Below the pieces are notes generated by a model. That model was not told the DNA's origin. It worked only from the letters and a program-made list of their open reading frames with translations, and did not search any database. Below are positions 29,238 through 39,633 of a stretch of DNA of 64,000 bases, piece by piece. A program made the position numbers and the translations under genes. How positions within the stretch are numbered: position 1 is the first letter of the stretch; every line of letters starts with the position of its first letter. This DNA comes from Tindallia sp. (GTDB lineage Bacteria > Bacillota > Clostridia > Peptostreptococcales > Tindalliaceae). Where the stretch lies: NCBI GenBank assembly GCA_007134225.1, contig SLLE01000052.1:1-64000 (forward strand), written 5' to 3'.

Positions 29238-32200
29238 TCATAATAATAATGCTTTGTTTAAGAAAAAAGAATAAATCCATTTTTCTTTTATTTTGTATCC
29301 CGTCAACTCTTCCAGCGCATCTTCATAAAGACTCATCTGCCCCCGATATTTTTCTTTCCAATCTTCCGGATCTACTCCTGTTATGCGATCGGTTTTATAG
29401 TCGACTAACACCAAAGAATCATCCTCCTGAAAATAACAGTCGATGATTCCCTGCATCAGTACGTTTCCCACCTCTACCTGTTTTTCAACAACAAAGGGCC
29501 ATTCTCTTCGACACATGGCAGATCTCCGAATTCGCTTACCAAGAGGACTTTCCAGAAACAAGGCAATTTGGTTTGGGTCAATACTATTCATCTCCTCCTC
29601 GGTTATCATTTCTCTTTCCAGCATCCGTTGCAACTGCTGTGCAACGTTAATACCTTTTTCATATTTTTCAAAATCAAGCTGCTGAATGACATAATGCAAC
29701 CGTGTTCCTTTTTCTGCCCCGCTTAGCTTTTTTTCGTCATTGAGAAAATCAGGCCGTTTAATCAGTCCAGGAATCCGAAGCCGGTTTTCCTGCGTCGCTT
29801 TTAAATGATTCTCAGCTGCCAGTTCACTAACAGAATATTTTGCCTGTGTTTTAGTTTCGTTCTGAAAGGGATACTCCCATTCCAACCTTCTTTTCACGTA
29901 TGAAGCGTCCTTACCGGGCAATTGATCCTGATTCCATAACAATATATTTTTAAATTTGATGGATTCTTGTATTTCTTTGATTTCTCTATTGAACAGCTCA
30001 TTCTTGTTCCAGATTTTTAAGCTCCACTGCTGATTCCAAAAACCGCCTTCTTCTCCAACCAGACCATGGGCAGTTGCCATGGAAGGTCCTAACCAGTCAA
30101 GGTAGCTTTTTCCTTTGAAAAGCTGATGAGGGTGTAACGCATTTTCCCATTGGCTCCATTTTAATTTCGGGTCTTCCGCACTGCCAACAATGATCAGTTT
30201 TTCTTTTGCACGCGTCATAGCCACATAAAGAATTCGCATTTCCTCCGATAAACTCTCCTGTCTTATCTTTTCTTTAATGATATTTCGAGCTATGGTGCTC
30301 CTGTAGACTCTTTTATCAGGCTCCGCACAGACAGGACCTATTCCGAGATCCTTGTGGATCAACATTTTTTCATGAGTATCCCGCAGGTTAAATTTTCTTC
30401 CAGCTCCTGCAAGAATCACCACAGGAAATTCCAGGCCTTTGCTTTTATGGATGCTCATAATTCTTACCACGTTGTTGTTGGGACCTATGAGCTTTGCAAC
30501 GCCCAGATCACTCTCCCTCCGACTTTTGAGCTTTTCAACATATTGCAAAAATCCGTAAAGGCTTCCTTCCTGAAGGGTTTCATATTCTTCCGCTCTTTTG
30601 CCAAGAATTCTGAGGTTTGCCTGGCGCTGTTCTCCCCCTGGCATGGATGCCAAAAACCCAAAATATCCGGATTCATCCATGATTTGCCATATAAAATCAG
30701 ACAAACCAATGTCTAAACTCCGACGCCAGCGTTCGATTTTTGATTTGAATACCGCCACCTTTTTACTTAGGGAAGAATCAACGAGTTTTTCACTGTTAAA
30801 GAAGCATTCGTAAAAAGGGGCTTCTTTTCCATTCAGGCGAAAGGATGTTAACTCTCCTGTTTCAAATCCGCCAATCGGCGATCGTAATACACTGAGAAGT
30901 GGAATATCATGCTTTATATTGTCTATGATTTTCAACAAATTCATGAAAATTTGCACTTCGATGGTTTGAAAAAAACCTGCCCCAGCATCAGAAAAAACAG
31001 GAATCCCCTCTTCTGCCAGCATATCCTCGTAAATTTGCAGATATGGCCGGGTAGACCGCATCAGGATCACCAGATCCCGGTACTGTACCGATCGTTTTTG
31101 CTGGAGGTTTTCATCATATACAACACCATTTAGTGCTTCCCGAACTCTCTGTGCCACCACTTTTGCTTCCAGCTCATGATCTGTCCATTCACTTAATGCA
31201 TCCGCAATTTCCTCATTCTCCGGCTTTCTTTTATCCAACAGGTGCAATTGAATGGGCGCAGGGTCATCTGACTCCGGGTAAAGACCACCACTGAGGAGCA
31301 TGGCGTCTTCCGTGTATTCCATTTCACCCAAAGAAGTACTCATAATGTTGCCAAAAAGTTCATTGACTCCCTCAAGGATTTCTTTTCGACTTCTGAAGTT
31401 TCGGTTTAAATCGATTCTCCGATCAACCGCTCCCGATTCTTTCAGATAACCACGCTGTTTTTCCAGAAACAAAGCTGGCTCCGCCAGCCGAAAACGATAA
31501 ATACTTTGTTTCACGTCGCCAACCATAAAAACGTTATTCTCTCGTTTAATACAATCTGTAATGGCTTCCTGAACGCGATTGCTGTCCTGATATTCATCAA
31601 TAAAGATATGATTAAACTGATTTCGGTAATAATCCGCCGCTTCATCTTGACGCAGGATGTCCAGGGCCATATGTTCCAGATCGTTGAAGTCGACCACATT
31701 TTTTTTTCGCTTGATTTCCAAAAACTGCTGATGAAAATCCTCCACCACTTCCCGAAACTTTTCCATAGGTTTTTTCATTTTTCTTAGATCCTCGCTCCAT
31801 TGATCCGGACCGCCGGCAAACCATTCTTTCTTTAATGTTTTTAATTCATCTTTAACGGAGTTGCGTATACTCTGCACGCGTTCCTTTATCTCAAGATTTA
31901 CATTTTTTGCCATCGGCAGCCGTTTAAACTCCAGCCTCCAGATTTCCTCAAAAAGTGCCTTGTCGTACTGGTGGCACATTTCTGCCAGTTTCTCCAAGCC
32001 TTCTATTTCCCTATCAATCAGTTCCATATAAATGTCCGGCCCATCTGGCATTTGACAATGATCATAGGCTGTTTCCATCTGACGGATCATTCCGTTTAAG
32101 CGTAGCTGCAGCATTTGAAATAATGTTTTCATCCATCTTGTTTTCATCAGCGTCGAAGGTGTCACATCAAACTGTCTAACTTGTTCATTTAGCCATTCCC

Positions 32201-32759
32201 CTGGCTCTGGCTGACTTTGAATAAATATATGGGTTTTAGGCAGATTGTATTCCAGCCAGCGATCATTTTTCATATCGCAGAAGCTTTCAATTAACAGATG
32301 AAAGGAGGGATCGGCTTCTTCGTAGAATTTTTCCAGGGTTTTATCCAATGCTTCCTGCTTCAGCATTGCAATTTCTGTTTCATTTCCTACCCGGAAGGAT
32401 GGGTCCAGATCAATCAGATGAAAGTGACTCCTTAATACTTTCAAGCAAAAAGAATGCATGGTCATGATATATGAGCGATTCAGCAATGATAGCTGTCGCC
32501 TCAGTTCAAGCCGCTTGGTCAAATGCTCTTGGGATGCTTTAAGCATTTCTCTCCCAATTCGCTCTTTCATCTCAGAAGCTGCCGCATTGGTAAAGGTAAC
32601 CACCAACATTCGATCGATATCAACTTTATCCTGAATGACAAGGTTTAGAATTCGTTGTACCAATACGGCAGTTTTTCCCGACCCGGCAGCAGCAGAAACC
32701 AGAAGATTGCTGTTTCTGCTATCGATGGCCTGTTGCTGTTCAGCAGTCCATTTTGGCAT
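29238..32759 (-). CDS. addA: Helicase-exonuclease AddAB, subunit AddA
   Basis: UvrD-like SAAAGSGKTAVLVQRI; IFIDEYQDSNRVQE; C-terminal nuclease LVDYKTDRI. Confidence 0.96.
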   Translation of the reverse strand: MPKWTAEQQQAIDSRNSNLLVSAAAGSGKTAVLVQRILNLVIQDKVDIDRMLVVTFTNAAASEMKERIGREMLKASQEHLTKRLELRRQLSLLNRSYIMTMHSFCLKVLRSHFHLIDLDPSFRVGNETEIAMLKQEALDKTLEKFYEEADPSFHLLIESFCDMKNDRWLEYNLPKTHIFIQSQPEPGEWLNEQVRQFDVTPSTLMKTRWMKTLFQMLQLRLNGMIRQMETAYDHCQMPDGPDIYMELIDREIEGLEKLAEMCHQYDKALFEEIWRLEFKRLPMAKNVNLEIKERVQSIRNSVKDELKTLKKEWFAGGPDQWSEDLRKMKKPMEKFREVVEDFHQQFLEIKRKKNVVDFNDLEHMALDILRQDEAADYYRNQFNHIFIDEYQDSNRVQEAITDCIKRENNVFMVGDVKQSIYRFRLAEPALFLEKQRGYLKESGAVDRRIDLNRNFRSRKEILEGVNELFGNIMSTSLGEMEYTEDAMLLSGGLYPESDDPAPIQLHLLDKRKPENEEIADALSEWTDHELEAKVVAQRVREALNGVVYDENLQQKRSVQYRDLVILMRSTRPYLQIYEDMLAEEGIPVFSDAGAGFFQTIEVQIFMNLLKIIDNIKHDIPLLSVLRSPIGGFETGELTSFRLNGKEAPFYECFFNSEKLVDSSLSKKVAVFKSKIERWRRSLDIGLSDFIWQIMDESGYFGFLASMPGGEQRQANLRILGKRAEEYETLQEGSLYGFLQYVEKLKSRRESDLGVAKLIGPNNNVVRIMSIHKSKGLEFPVVILAGAGRKFNLRDTHEKMLIHKDLGIGPVCAEPDKRVYRSTIARNIIKEKIRQESLSEEMRILYVAMTRAKEKLIIVGSAEDPKLKWSQWENALHPHQLFKGKSYLDWLGPSMATAHGLVGEEGGFWNQQWSLKIWNKNELFNREIKEIQESIKFKNILLWNQDQLPGKDASYVKRRLEWEYPFQNETKTQAKYSVSELAAENHLKATQENRLRIPGLIKRPDFLNDEKKLSGAEKGTRLHYVIQQLDFEKYEKGINVAQQLQRMLEREMITEEEMNSIDPNQIALFLESPLGKRIRRSAMCRREWPFVVEKQVEVGNVLMQGIIDCYFQEDDSLVLVDYKTDRITGVDPEDWKEKYRGQMSLYEDALEELTGYKIKEKWIYSFFLNKALLL

Positions 32760-35700
32760 TTAAGGGTTCACCTTCTTTCGGTACGGCAGTGTTATTTTTT
32801 GGAGGGCATCTTCTTTTGATATGGATGGCAGGTAATTTACTCTGTTGCCTGGGATGGCGGGGTCAAATTGACATACCGATGCAAAGTCACAATACTGACA
32901 GGCGCGAGTTCCAGCAAATTCAATGGGATGGATGGCAATATCACCGGACAAAATGCCTTGCGCCATCCGAATTACCTGTTGCTCCACATGCTGGAGCAGA
33001 CAGTCAAACTCTTCGATGGTCGCTACCATTGAAAAAGCAGTGAAATCACCATCCTTTTTCAGTCCAACAGGGAGTACGTCCGATGTATTGGAAATATCCG
33101 GATCCATGGCCCCCACAATGCCTGGATCCCGAAGGGTCAGACCTTTAAGTTTTGTCTCTTGGATCCATTCGCCTCGAATCTTCGATTCCTCAGTTGTATT
33201 GGTTTCAATCGTCGGATCATCCAATTGGTAATAAAAGATCCCAGCCGGATAGTGGTTAGCCTTAATTTGATTTTGCTGCGCCGCCAAAACCGCCTGCAAA
33301 TAAATCGGAAGCTGCAATTGAAGTCCATAATACATCTCCTGAAGGCTAAGGTCTTTTGTTCCAGTCTTATAATCAATGACCCGGTAATAATAGTTTCCGT
33401 CCTGCTGATAGGTGTCCAAACGGTCAATGCGTCCTTCCAGGGATGCAATAGCCTGTCCTTTTTTTTCGTATTGAAGTGCCGGCCAAAGGCCGTTTCTGCC
33501 AAAGGTTGCCTCATGATGGGTAGGTGCAAAATCACCTTTCTGAATCTGTTGTACCATGGTTTTCACCGCTGTTTTCCCCACCTGTTTCATTCGTTTTCCT
33601 GCATAGGCATAACGATTGCTGCTGGTGAAAACACCATATTTAAAGTTTTGGAGCAACGGATCCAACAGTTCATCCATCATCTTGTCGCATTCTTCCGGTT
33701 TAAGATGGTGCCAGTTTTGGTTTTTCTTTTTCACTTGATCTGCAAATTCATCCAGGGCCTGGTGCAGAAAATTTCCAAGTTCGACGGGTTGAATATCGTA
33801 TTGTTTTCGGTCTGCCGGCTTAAGCCCATACTGAACAAAATGAGAAAAAGGGCACTTTCGATATTTTTCCAATCGTGCCACACTGGCATGCAAGGGCTTT
33901 CCAAAAATTGCTTCACTGTCAATCGGATCCAGGGATTTACACTGGTTGTGATAATCAATCCCCTCCAGCATTCTTTCCACCTGCCCTTTCCAGCTTTTGT
34001 GATGATAGAACCAGCGGTAAACATCCATCCATATCTCGTCAATTTGGACATCATCCATTTGTTTTCGAATTTCTGACGCTAACTTCATAAAGGTGTTTTC
34101 CGGCCTGGAAATTTGCTTTTTCGTCTGTTCCGGTGTCATCAAGAGATCATCCTGAATGGTAAGGGATGGAAAAAGAGCTTGTAACCGATCCAACACAATG
34201 GAAGGCCGCTTAGCAGCCCCTTCTTCGTTCGACAGTGAGTAGCTGATGTAAAGCTTGTCTGAGGGTTTTATCAGCGATAAGTAAATGTAAAACATTTCCT
34301 GTAGCTCGCGTTCTTCCGGGGTAATGCCTATTTCACATCCAGATTGAGCCAATGCTGCTTTTTCCACCGGAAGCAGCAGGGAGTCTTCACTCGTGCCGGC
34401 AGGAATCACCCCGTCATTGGCACCAATCAAAAACAAGCATTTAATATCAGCCAGCCGCGACCGCTCGATGGTTCCCACAAAAACCTGATCTAAGGTGGAT
34501 GGAATTGTACCTACCTCCATGCTGTCAATTCCCGATTCCAGGATTTCCACATATTCCTTGCTCGTCATCTTTGAATCTCCGATCATTTCCACCATTTGAT
34601 CCATTAATCCAATCAATTCATTCCACAATTGCCCGTATACCTGTTTTTGCTCAAAAGCTTCCCGATTGGAAGCTCCTCTTATTTCGCGTTCAATTTTTTG
34701 AGGTATTTCCAGTTTTTCAAGCCACTGAAATACAGCTTTTGTCATCTCCTTCACCGTTTCTGATGTTTCCAGATCGCGAAAGAGTTTTTCCAGTGGTTCC
34801 ATGACGATCTTTCGCCATTCTTCAATCCTTTGGTCCGTCAAATCCAGTATCGTGTCACCGATTCTGCGTTTCCATTTATTTCCCTTAATGCCATATCTCA
34901 GGCAAAAATTTTCCAGTTCTTCGACCTCGTCCTGTTCCAAGCCTGTGTATCCGGTTTTCAGGTATGCCATCATCCCATGCAAAGGATAGTGATTGTCTAC
35001 CACTTCCAATCCCCGCAAAAGCAAAACCATTAATGGGTGATTCCTTATATTTCTTGTTTCATCCATATAAGCTGGTATTTGATGAAGGTTCATCACGCGC
35101 CGAAGGTTTTTTCTTCTTTGTTCAAGATCAGGGCACAGGACGGCTATGTCGCGATAACGGTACCCTTGTTCCTGCACCAAATCCTGAATAAAAAGTGACG
35201 TCCACATTAATTCCGCCTCGTCGTTTCCTGCTGCAAAGAGTTGAATGGATTCAAGTTTTTCTTGATACGATTTCACTGGCAGCGAATAAAAAGAGGATTT
35301 CAGATGTTTTAATTCAGCGGATTTGTGAGAGCCTTCGCCATCTGCTTCCACCATCTTTCTTTTCACTTCTGCCGCTTTATGAGAAAAGTGGTTTTTTAAC
35401 TGACTGGTTTGTTTATGGATGGTTTTTTGTTGCCCTTCTTCTTCACCCGGACCACCGTAAACCGTAATATTTAACTCTTCCGTATGATCTCCCAGTACTT
35501 CCAGAGATCGGAGCATGTTGGGTGTGTAACTGTAAAACCCATCCACCCAAAAATCCGTCTCCCTAATCCATTTGGAATGACTCAGCTGATTTCGAAATGC
35601 CTCCATTCGGTCTTCCTTGTGCAGAAATTTATCCTTTAATGCTTCTTCCATTTTTTCATAGATGATAGCGATGTCCCACAATTTTCCAGCAACCGGCTCA

Positions 35701-36146
35701 TTGCTTGCGTGTATTTTCGCTTGCTGCCTCAGCATTTCAGGCGATATTTGATATTGTTTGCATTCATCAATTTCTTTCACCAATGCATCGATAAAGCCTT
35801 TGCGCTGGATCATATGGTGATAGGTCCTGAGGTAGCTTTTTTGTTCTTTTAAGATTTTTCGAAGGAACATATGAATGCCTTGTTCATTGATAAAAACCCG
35901 GTTTTTACCGCCTGTTTCCAGAAAAATCCGATATGCCAGACGGGAGAAACTCAACACCTCAACCTGCATCATTCCTTTTTCACCAGTATGCTTCAAATAC
36001 TGCTTTTCCGTCTCCAACGTATATTGTTCCGGCACTAAAATGACTTGCCTTCTAGCATCAGGTTTTTTGATGCGACGCTGTATTTCTTTCATCATTCTTC
36101 GGTTTTTTTCTTCCAATTCCGTTCCGTACCATAATCGCAGCCGCAT
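32760..36146 (-). CDS. addB: Helicase-exonuclease AddAB, subunit AddB
   Basis: MRLRLWYGTELEEKNRRMMKEIQ; C-terminal nuclease RVIDYKTG and CQYCDFASVC; adjacent to addA. Confidence 0.95.
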   Translation of the reverse strand: MRLRLWYGTELEEKNRRMMKEIQRRIKKPDARRQVILVPEQYTLETEKQYLKHTGEKGMMQVEVLSFSRLAYRIFLETGGKNRVFINEQGIHMFLRKILKEQKSYLRTYHHMIQRKGFIDALVKEIDECKQYQISPEMLRQQAKIHASNEPVAGKLWDIAIIYEKMEEALKDKFLHKEDRMEAFRNQLSHSKWIRETDFWVDGFYSYTPNMLRSLEVLGDHTEELNITVYGGPGEEEGQQKTIHKQTSQLKNHFSHKAAEVKRKMVEADGEGSHKSAELKHLKSSFYSLPVKSYQEKLESIQLFAAGNDEAELMWTSLFIQDLVQEQGYRYRDIAVLCPDLEQRRKNLRRVMNLHQIPAYMDETRNIRNHPLMVLLLRGLEVVDNHYPLHGMMAYLKTGYTGLEQDEVEELENFCLRYGIKGNKWKRRIGDTILDLTDQRIEEWRKIVMEPLEKLFRDLETSETVKEMTKAVFQWLEKLEIPQKIEREIRGASNREAFEQKQVYGQLWNELIGLMDQMVEMIGDSKMTSKEYVEILESGIDSMEVGTIPSTLDQVFVGTIERSRLADIKCLFLIGANDGVIPAGTSEDSLLLPVEKAALAQSGCEIGITPEERELQEMFYIYLSLIKPSDKLYISYSLSNEEGAAKRPSIVLDRLQALFPSLTIQDDLLMTPEQTKKQISRPENTFMKLASEIRKQMDDVQIDEIWMDVYRWFYHHKSWKGQVERMLEGIDYHNQCKSLDPIDSEAIFGKPLHASVARLEKYRKCPFSHFVQYGLKPADRKQYDIQPVELGNFLHQALDEFADQVKKKNQNWHHLKPEECDKMMDELLDPLLQNFKYGVFTSSNRYAYAGKRMKQVGKTAVKTMVQQIQKGDFAPTHHEATFGRNGLWPALQYEKKGQAIASLEGRIDRLDTYQQDGNYYYRVIDYKTGTKDLSLQEMYYGLQLQLPIYLQAVLAAQQNQIKANHYPAGIFYYQLDDPTIETNTTEESKIRGEWIQETKLKGLTLRDPGIVGAMDPDISNTSDVLPVGLKKDGDFTAFSMVATIEEFDCLLQHVEQQVIRMAQGILSGDIAIHPIEFAGTRACQYCDFASVCQFDPAIPGNRVNYLPSISKEDALQKITLPYRKKVNP

Positions 36147-36170
36147 TAACTCACCTCTTTTAAAAAAAAG

Positions 36171-36196
36171 TAAAACCTCTTTATGTGAGAGGTTTA
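36171..36196 (-). terminator. Terminator between DUF1850 gene and addB
   Basis: Minus strand AAACCTCT-cacataa-AGAGGTTTT-ac-TTTTTTTT. Confidence 0.7.
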
Positions 36197-36199
36197 TGA

Positions 36200-36736
36200 T
36201 CATCGTTCTTTGAGCCGGAATAGCCATACCGGGTCACGCTTGACTTCGATTTTTACAGGGGTTCTTTCTTCTGAAAATCGATGAAAGGGTATGGAGTCAC
36301 CGTCTACGACCAGTTTCATTTCAATCCCCAGTTCCTTTGGATCTGTTCTGTAAATGAGGGACGCCGAAACGGTATTGATGTTGTAAAGCCGAAACGCATC
36401 TTCGAGCATTTCATAATCGCTGTCTATATTCGTTGGAAGTCCTGCACCATAGGATTGATAGACCATTTCCGTCAGTAAAAGTCTCTTGTCCGGCATGATT
36501 CGATAGGTTTCCGTGACCGGAGTTTTGGTCACAGAATGAAGATAGTTTATCTCAAACTCATCACTCAAATGGATGGAATGGCGATAAAGCACTTCACCGG
36601 ATTCATTGTTTGAAGCCTGTATGTAATATGCCGGCCATTGAATCGAAAGCAACAGGATCAGAAGGATTGCCAAGATCCATTTTAACCTTTGGTTTTTTAA
36701 AATTAATTGCAAGAATTCATTTCTATTGATCGTCAT
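36200..36736 (-). CDS. DUF1850 domain-containing protein
   Basis: Membrane-anchored; HSIHLSDEFEINYLHSVTKTPVTETYRI typical of DUF1850; follows TAXI protein. Confidence 0.8.
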   Translation of the reverse strand: MTINRNEFLQLILKNQRLKWILAILLILLLSIQWPAYYIQASNNESGEVLYRHSIHLSDEFEINYLHSVTKTPVTETYRIMPDKRLLLTEMVYQSYGAGLPTNIDSDYEMLEDAFRLYNINTVSASLIYRTDPKELGIEMKLVVDGDSIPFHRFSEERTPVKIEVKRDPVWLFRLKER

Positions 36737-36771
36737 TCACCCAAATGTCAACTCCTTGTATCCTTATTCCG

Positions 36772-37794
36772 TTATCGGTTTAGATGTTCTTCATAAAAAC
36801 TGGCAGCTCCCGGGTGGAGGTCCAGCGGCATACCAACCAGGGCTGCTTCAAGCTTGATGTCATTGCCCCGGTCGTGGATGTCAGCAATATACTCCCGATG
36901 TTCAAACAAGGCCTGCGTCATGTTGTAAACCAGCCTTTCCTGTAGTTCAGAAGAAACAACCAGCATGGCCATTACCGCTGCCGTTCTTACATCCTCCGAT
37001 TGCCCCTCATACGTTCCGGCGGGAATATCCACCTCAACGTAAAATGGATATTGATCCGTTAAGGCGCTCATTCTATCACTTTGGATTGGAACAATTTCTA
37101 TGTCCATGGTAGCAGCCATTTCCTCAATAGCAGATGTCGGAAGTCCTGCCGTCACAAAAGCCGCATCAATTTCATTATTTCTCATCTGCAACACAGCCTG
37201 AGCAAAAGAAATTTGATGTATTTCGCCCAGATCTTCCTGGCCCAGCCCATGAGCTTCCAGGATATGGTTTGCGTTCGCTTCTGTTCCAGAACGTTCGGCA
37301 CCAATGGCTACTCTTTTCCCAGCCAAATCTTCCACGGTATCGATTTCAGCGTCTGTTAAGGCGACAATTTGGATAATCTCCGGGTACAGAACAGCCATTC
37401 CGCGGATGTTGTCAACAGGTTCCCTTTCCTCTGCATACATTTCCGTTCCAGTAAAGGCGTAATAGGTGATGTCATTTTGCGTGAAAGCCATTTCCACTTC
37501 ACCGTTTCGAATTAAATCAATGTTCGCCAGCGCTGCCCCTGTCGATTCGGCACTGGCCCGCAAGCCAGGAACATGGGAATTGTAAATACTGGCCAAGGCA
37601 CCTCCCAACGGGAAATAGACGCCACCGGTGCCTCCGGTTGCAATACTTATTTCAGCGTCCTCATAGTCCTGCGTCATTTCATGCACTTCCAGCTCCGGTG
37701 CTTCTTCCGGTTGTTCCTTCGTTTCAGCGCAGCCAGTTGTAACCACAAGGATGGTAAGAATCATCAAAATCCCCAAAAATATTTTTTTATGCAT
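36772..37794 (-). CDS. TAXI family TRAP transporter solute-binding lipoprotein
   Basis: Lipobox VVTTGCAE; SIATGGTGGVYFPLGGALASIYN; GERSG-like VAIGAERSGTEANA. Confidence 0.93.
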   Translation of the reverse strand: MHKKIFLGILMILTILVVTTGCAETKEQPEEAPELEVHEMTQDYEDAEISIATGGTGGVYFPLGGALASIYNSHVPGLRASAESTGAALANIDLIRNGEVEMAFTQNDITYYAFTGTEMYAEEREPVDNIRGMAVLYPEIIQIVALTDAEIDTVEDLAGKRVAIGAERSGTEANANHILEAHGLGQEDLGEIHQISFAQAVLQMRNNEIDAAFVTAGLPTSAIEEMAATMDIEIVPIQSDRMSALTDQYPFYVEVDIPAGTYEGQSEDVRTAAVMAMLVVSSELQERLVYNMTQALFEHREYIADIHDRGNDIKLEAALVGMPLDLHPGAASFYEEHLNR

Positions 37795-37801
37795 CACGTT
37801 A

Positions 37802-37822
37802 CTCCGGTCGTCAATACCGGAG
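37802..37822 (-). promoter_or_regulatory. SD-sequestering hairpin upstream of TAXI gene
   Basis: Minus strand CTCCGG-tattgacga-CCGGAG; the GGAG is the SD 7 nt before ATG at 37794. Confidence 0.5.
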
Positions 37823-37889
37823 ATTCCCCCCCTCTCAAGTCCCTCTGTCTTTATCCATAATTATATCATAGCCGAAGCCTTTCAGCGCA

Positions 37890-38543
37890 TCAAATATTAC
37901 GTTTAAGCTGGAATACAGACAACTTCAATGCAACGTCTTCGGCAATATCCGAAATAGAAGCAATTCTTCCCACGAAGTACCTGAGGTGCATCTTATGGCT
38001 TAATCGTTCAATACTTTCCGATCCAAAAACCTGGCGGGCAATTGCCACTTCCAGTTTATCCGCTTCTCCCTCATAAAAGTACACTTTATTAACATGTTCT
38101 TCCACCATGCCGGTATTTTGAAAGAAACTCCGAACCCCTTTCATCAATTCATCAGCCGCTTGGCAGGAAGCTTCTGTCAGGTCTTTAAAAGATTCGACCG
38201 CGAAATCAGGGATCTGAGGCTTTTCAATGGATAAATTCAGGTGAACGGCTTTTGCTCTGTCTACCAGTTCATCCAGCGCGTCTGTCAGTTCCAGTATATC
38301 TCCACTGGCATCCGGAATGAGGTTGTAGGCGTAAAGCTTGTACTTAATGTTTTTTAGCTTTTCATCTGCTTCTTTTTCAGCAGCTGTCATTTCTTTCACC
38401 CTTATTTCGAAGGCTTCTTCCTTCCCTTTAAGATATTCCAAAACTCCTTCCTTAAAAATCAAGCCGCCTCTTGAAATGGCTTTTAAATAGGCATCAATTT
38501 CATCTTCCAGCTCCTTGCTGTGATTCCTGAAGAGACTTTTCAT
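37890..38543 (-). CDS. DUF47/PhoU-like family protein
   Basis: PhoU-like helical protein; start overlaps the yhaM stop codon. Confidence 0.78.
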   Translation of the reverse strand: MKSLFRNHSKELEDEIDAYLKAISRGGLIFKEGVLEYLKGKEEAFEIRVKEMTAAEKEADEKLKNIKYKLYAYNLIPDASGDILELTDALDELVDRAKAVHLNLSIEKPQIPDFAVESFKDLTEASCQAADELMKGVRSFFQNTGMVEEHVNKVYFYEGEADKLEVAIARQVFGSESIERLSHKMHLRYFVGRIASISDIAEDVALKLSVFQLKRNI

Positions 38544-39514
38544 GAAATTCCTCCTTTGTAATACTCCGTACCCATATTCCAAAGCCTTTCCGTAAAGTTC
38601 TCTGTTGCTTCTTTATTCTCGTCCATGAAAGAGAGAATGCTTTCAATGTCTCCGGACAGTTTGTCAACCTGATGAAGTATTTGCGCTTCCACGGTTTTAG
38701 GAAGCACAGGAGATCCCCATTCCATCATACCATGGTGTCCCAGAATTCCATTGAGAATGATCAGGGCATCATCCCGGTCAAAATCTTCAATAGAATTAAT
38801 GATATTCATCGCAGAGTGAGCTCCAATAAAAATATGCCCCAGCATTTTCCCTTCATCGCTCAGCTGATTGGATGGCAACGGTTCATACTCAATGGTTTTT
38901 GCCCAGTCATGCAAAAACGCGATAGCAATCAGACGATCGACCTGCCTCTGTGTCAGTTTTTTTGTCGTGGCCACCATCACGCAGTATTTTAACACTTCAA
39001 GGGTATGCTGCAAAATACCATGACGGAAATTATGATGGACGGATTTCGCCGCCGGGTAGGTGCAGTATTTTTCATAATAAGGCTCTTCAAAAACCATTTT
39101 ATCAACCAGTGTTTTTATGGGAAGCGTTTCGATCCTGTCCCGAAACTCCGCCAGCCACTGCTTCATCTGATCATAATTCCACCTGCTGGATGGAAGCAAT
39201 GCTCTCATATCAACTGTATTTCCGTCAACTTCCCTTATTTTTTTTATGGTTAATTGCAACCTGCCCTGATATTCACCGACCAACGCAACTAATTCCACCA
39301 CCGGTGGTTCATCGCGTTTTTTCATTAATGGATCTTCTTCGTCTGCATCCCAGAGCTTAACTTCCCGTTTCATAGATGCATCCTGGACCACCAGATCCGC
39401 GTACTTTTTTCCATTTTTGGTTTTTTTTATTTTCACATCCACCAATAATGCTGTCAAAACGACTTCCTGATTTATTTCATTTCGGGTAATGGATTTTAAT
39501 TCAGGCATAATCAT
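38540..39514 (-). CDS. yhaM: 3'-5' exoribonuclease YhaM family (OB fold plus HD domain)
   Basis: OB-fold N-terminus; HHNFRHGILQHTLEVLKYC and AFLHDWAKTIEY HD motifs. Confidence 0.88.
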   Translation of the reverse strand: MIMPELKSITRNEINQEVVLTALLVDVKIKKTKNGKKYADLVVQDASMKREVKLWDADEEDPLMKKRDEPPVVELVALVGEYQGRLQLTIKKIREVDGNTVDMRALLPSSRWNYDQMKQWLAEFRDRIETLPIKTLVDKMVFEEPYYEKYCTYPAAKSVHHNFRHGILQHTLEVLKYCVMVATTKKLTQRQVDRLIAIAFLHDWAKTIEYEPLPSNQLSDEGKMLGHIFIGAHSAMNIINSIEDFDRDDALIILNGILGHHGMMEWGSPVLPKTVEAQILHQVDKLSGDIESILSFMDENKEATENFTERLWNMGTEYYKGGIS

Positions 39515-39633
39515 CCAGCTCCTTTTTCAACAATCGGCTATTTCAAATGACTTCTGTTTAGTGTAAAATGATATCGGGTACACTTATACTTGATTGTACA
39601 CTATCTATTCTACAAATTGAAAGGGGTAATCCT

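Noticed and set aside
33159-34076. 305-aa plus-strand ORF
   Set aside because: Entirely antisense to addB, which has clear family motifs; no SD or domain-like composition.
29238-36146. Defence island around addAB
   Set aside because: addA and addB are housekeeping recombination genes; no restriction, CRISPR, retron or abortive infection genes were seen nearby.
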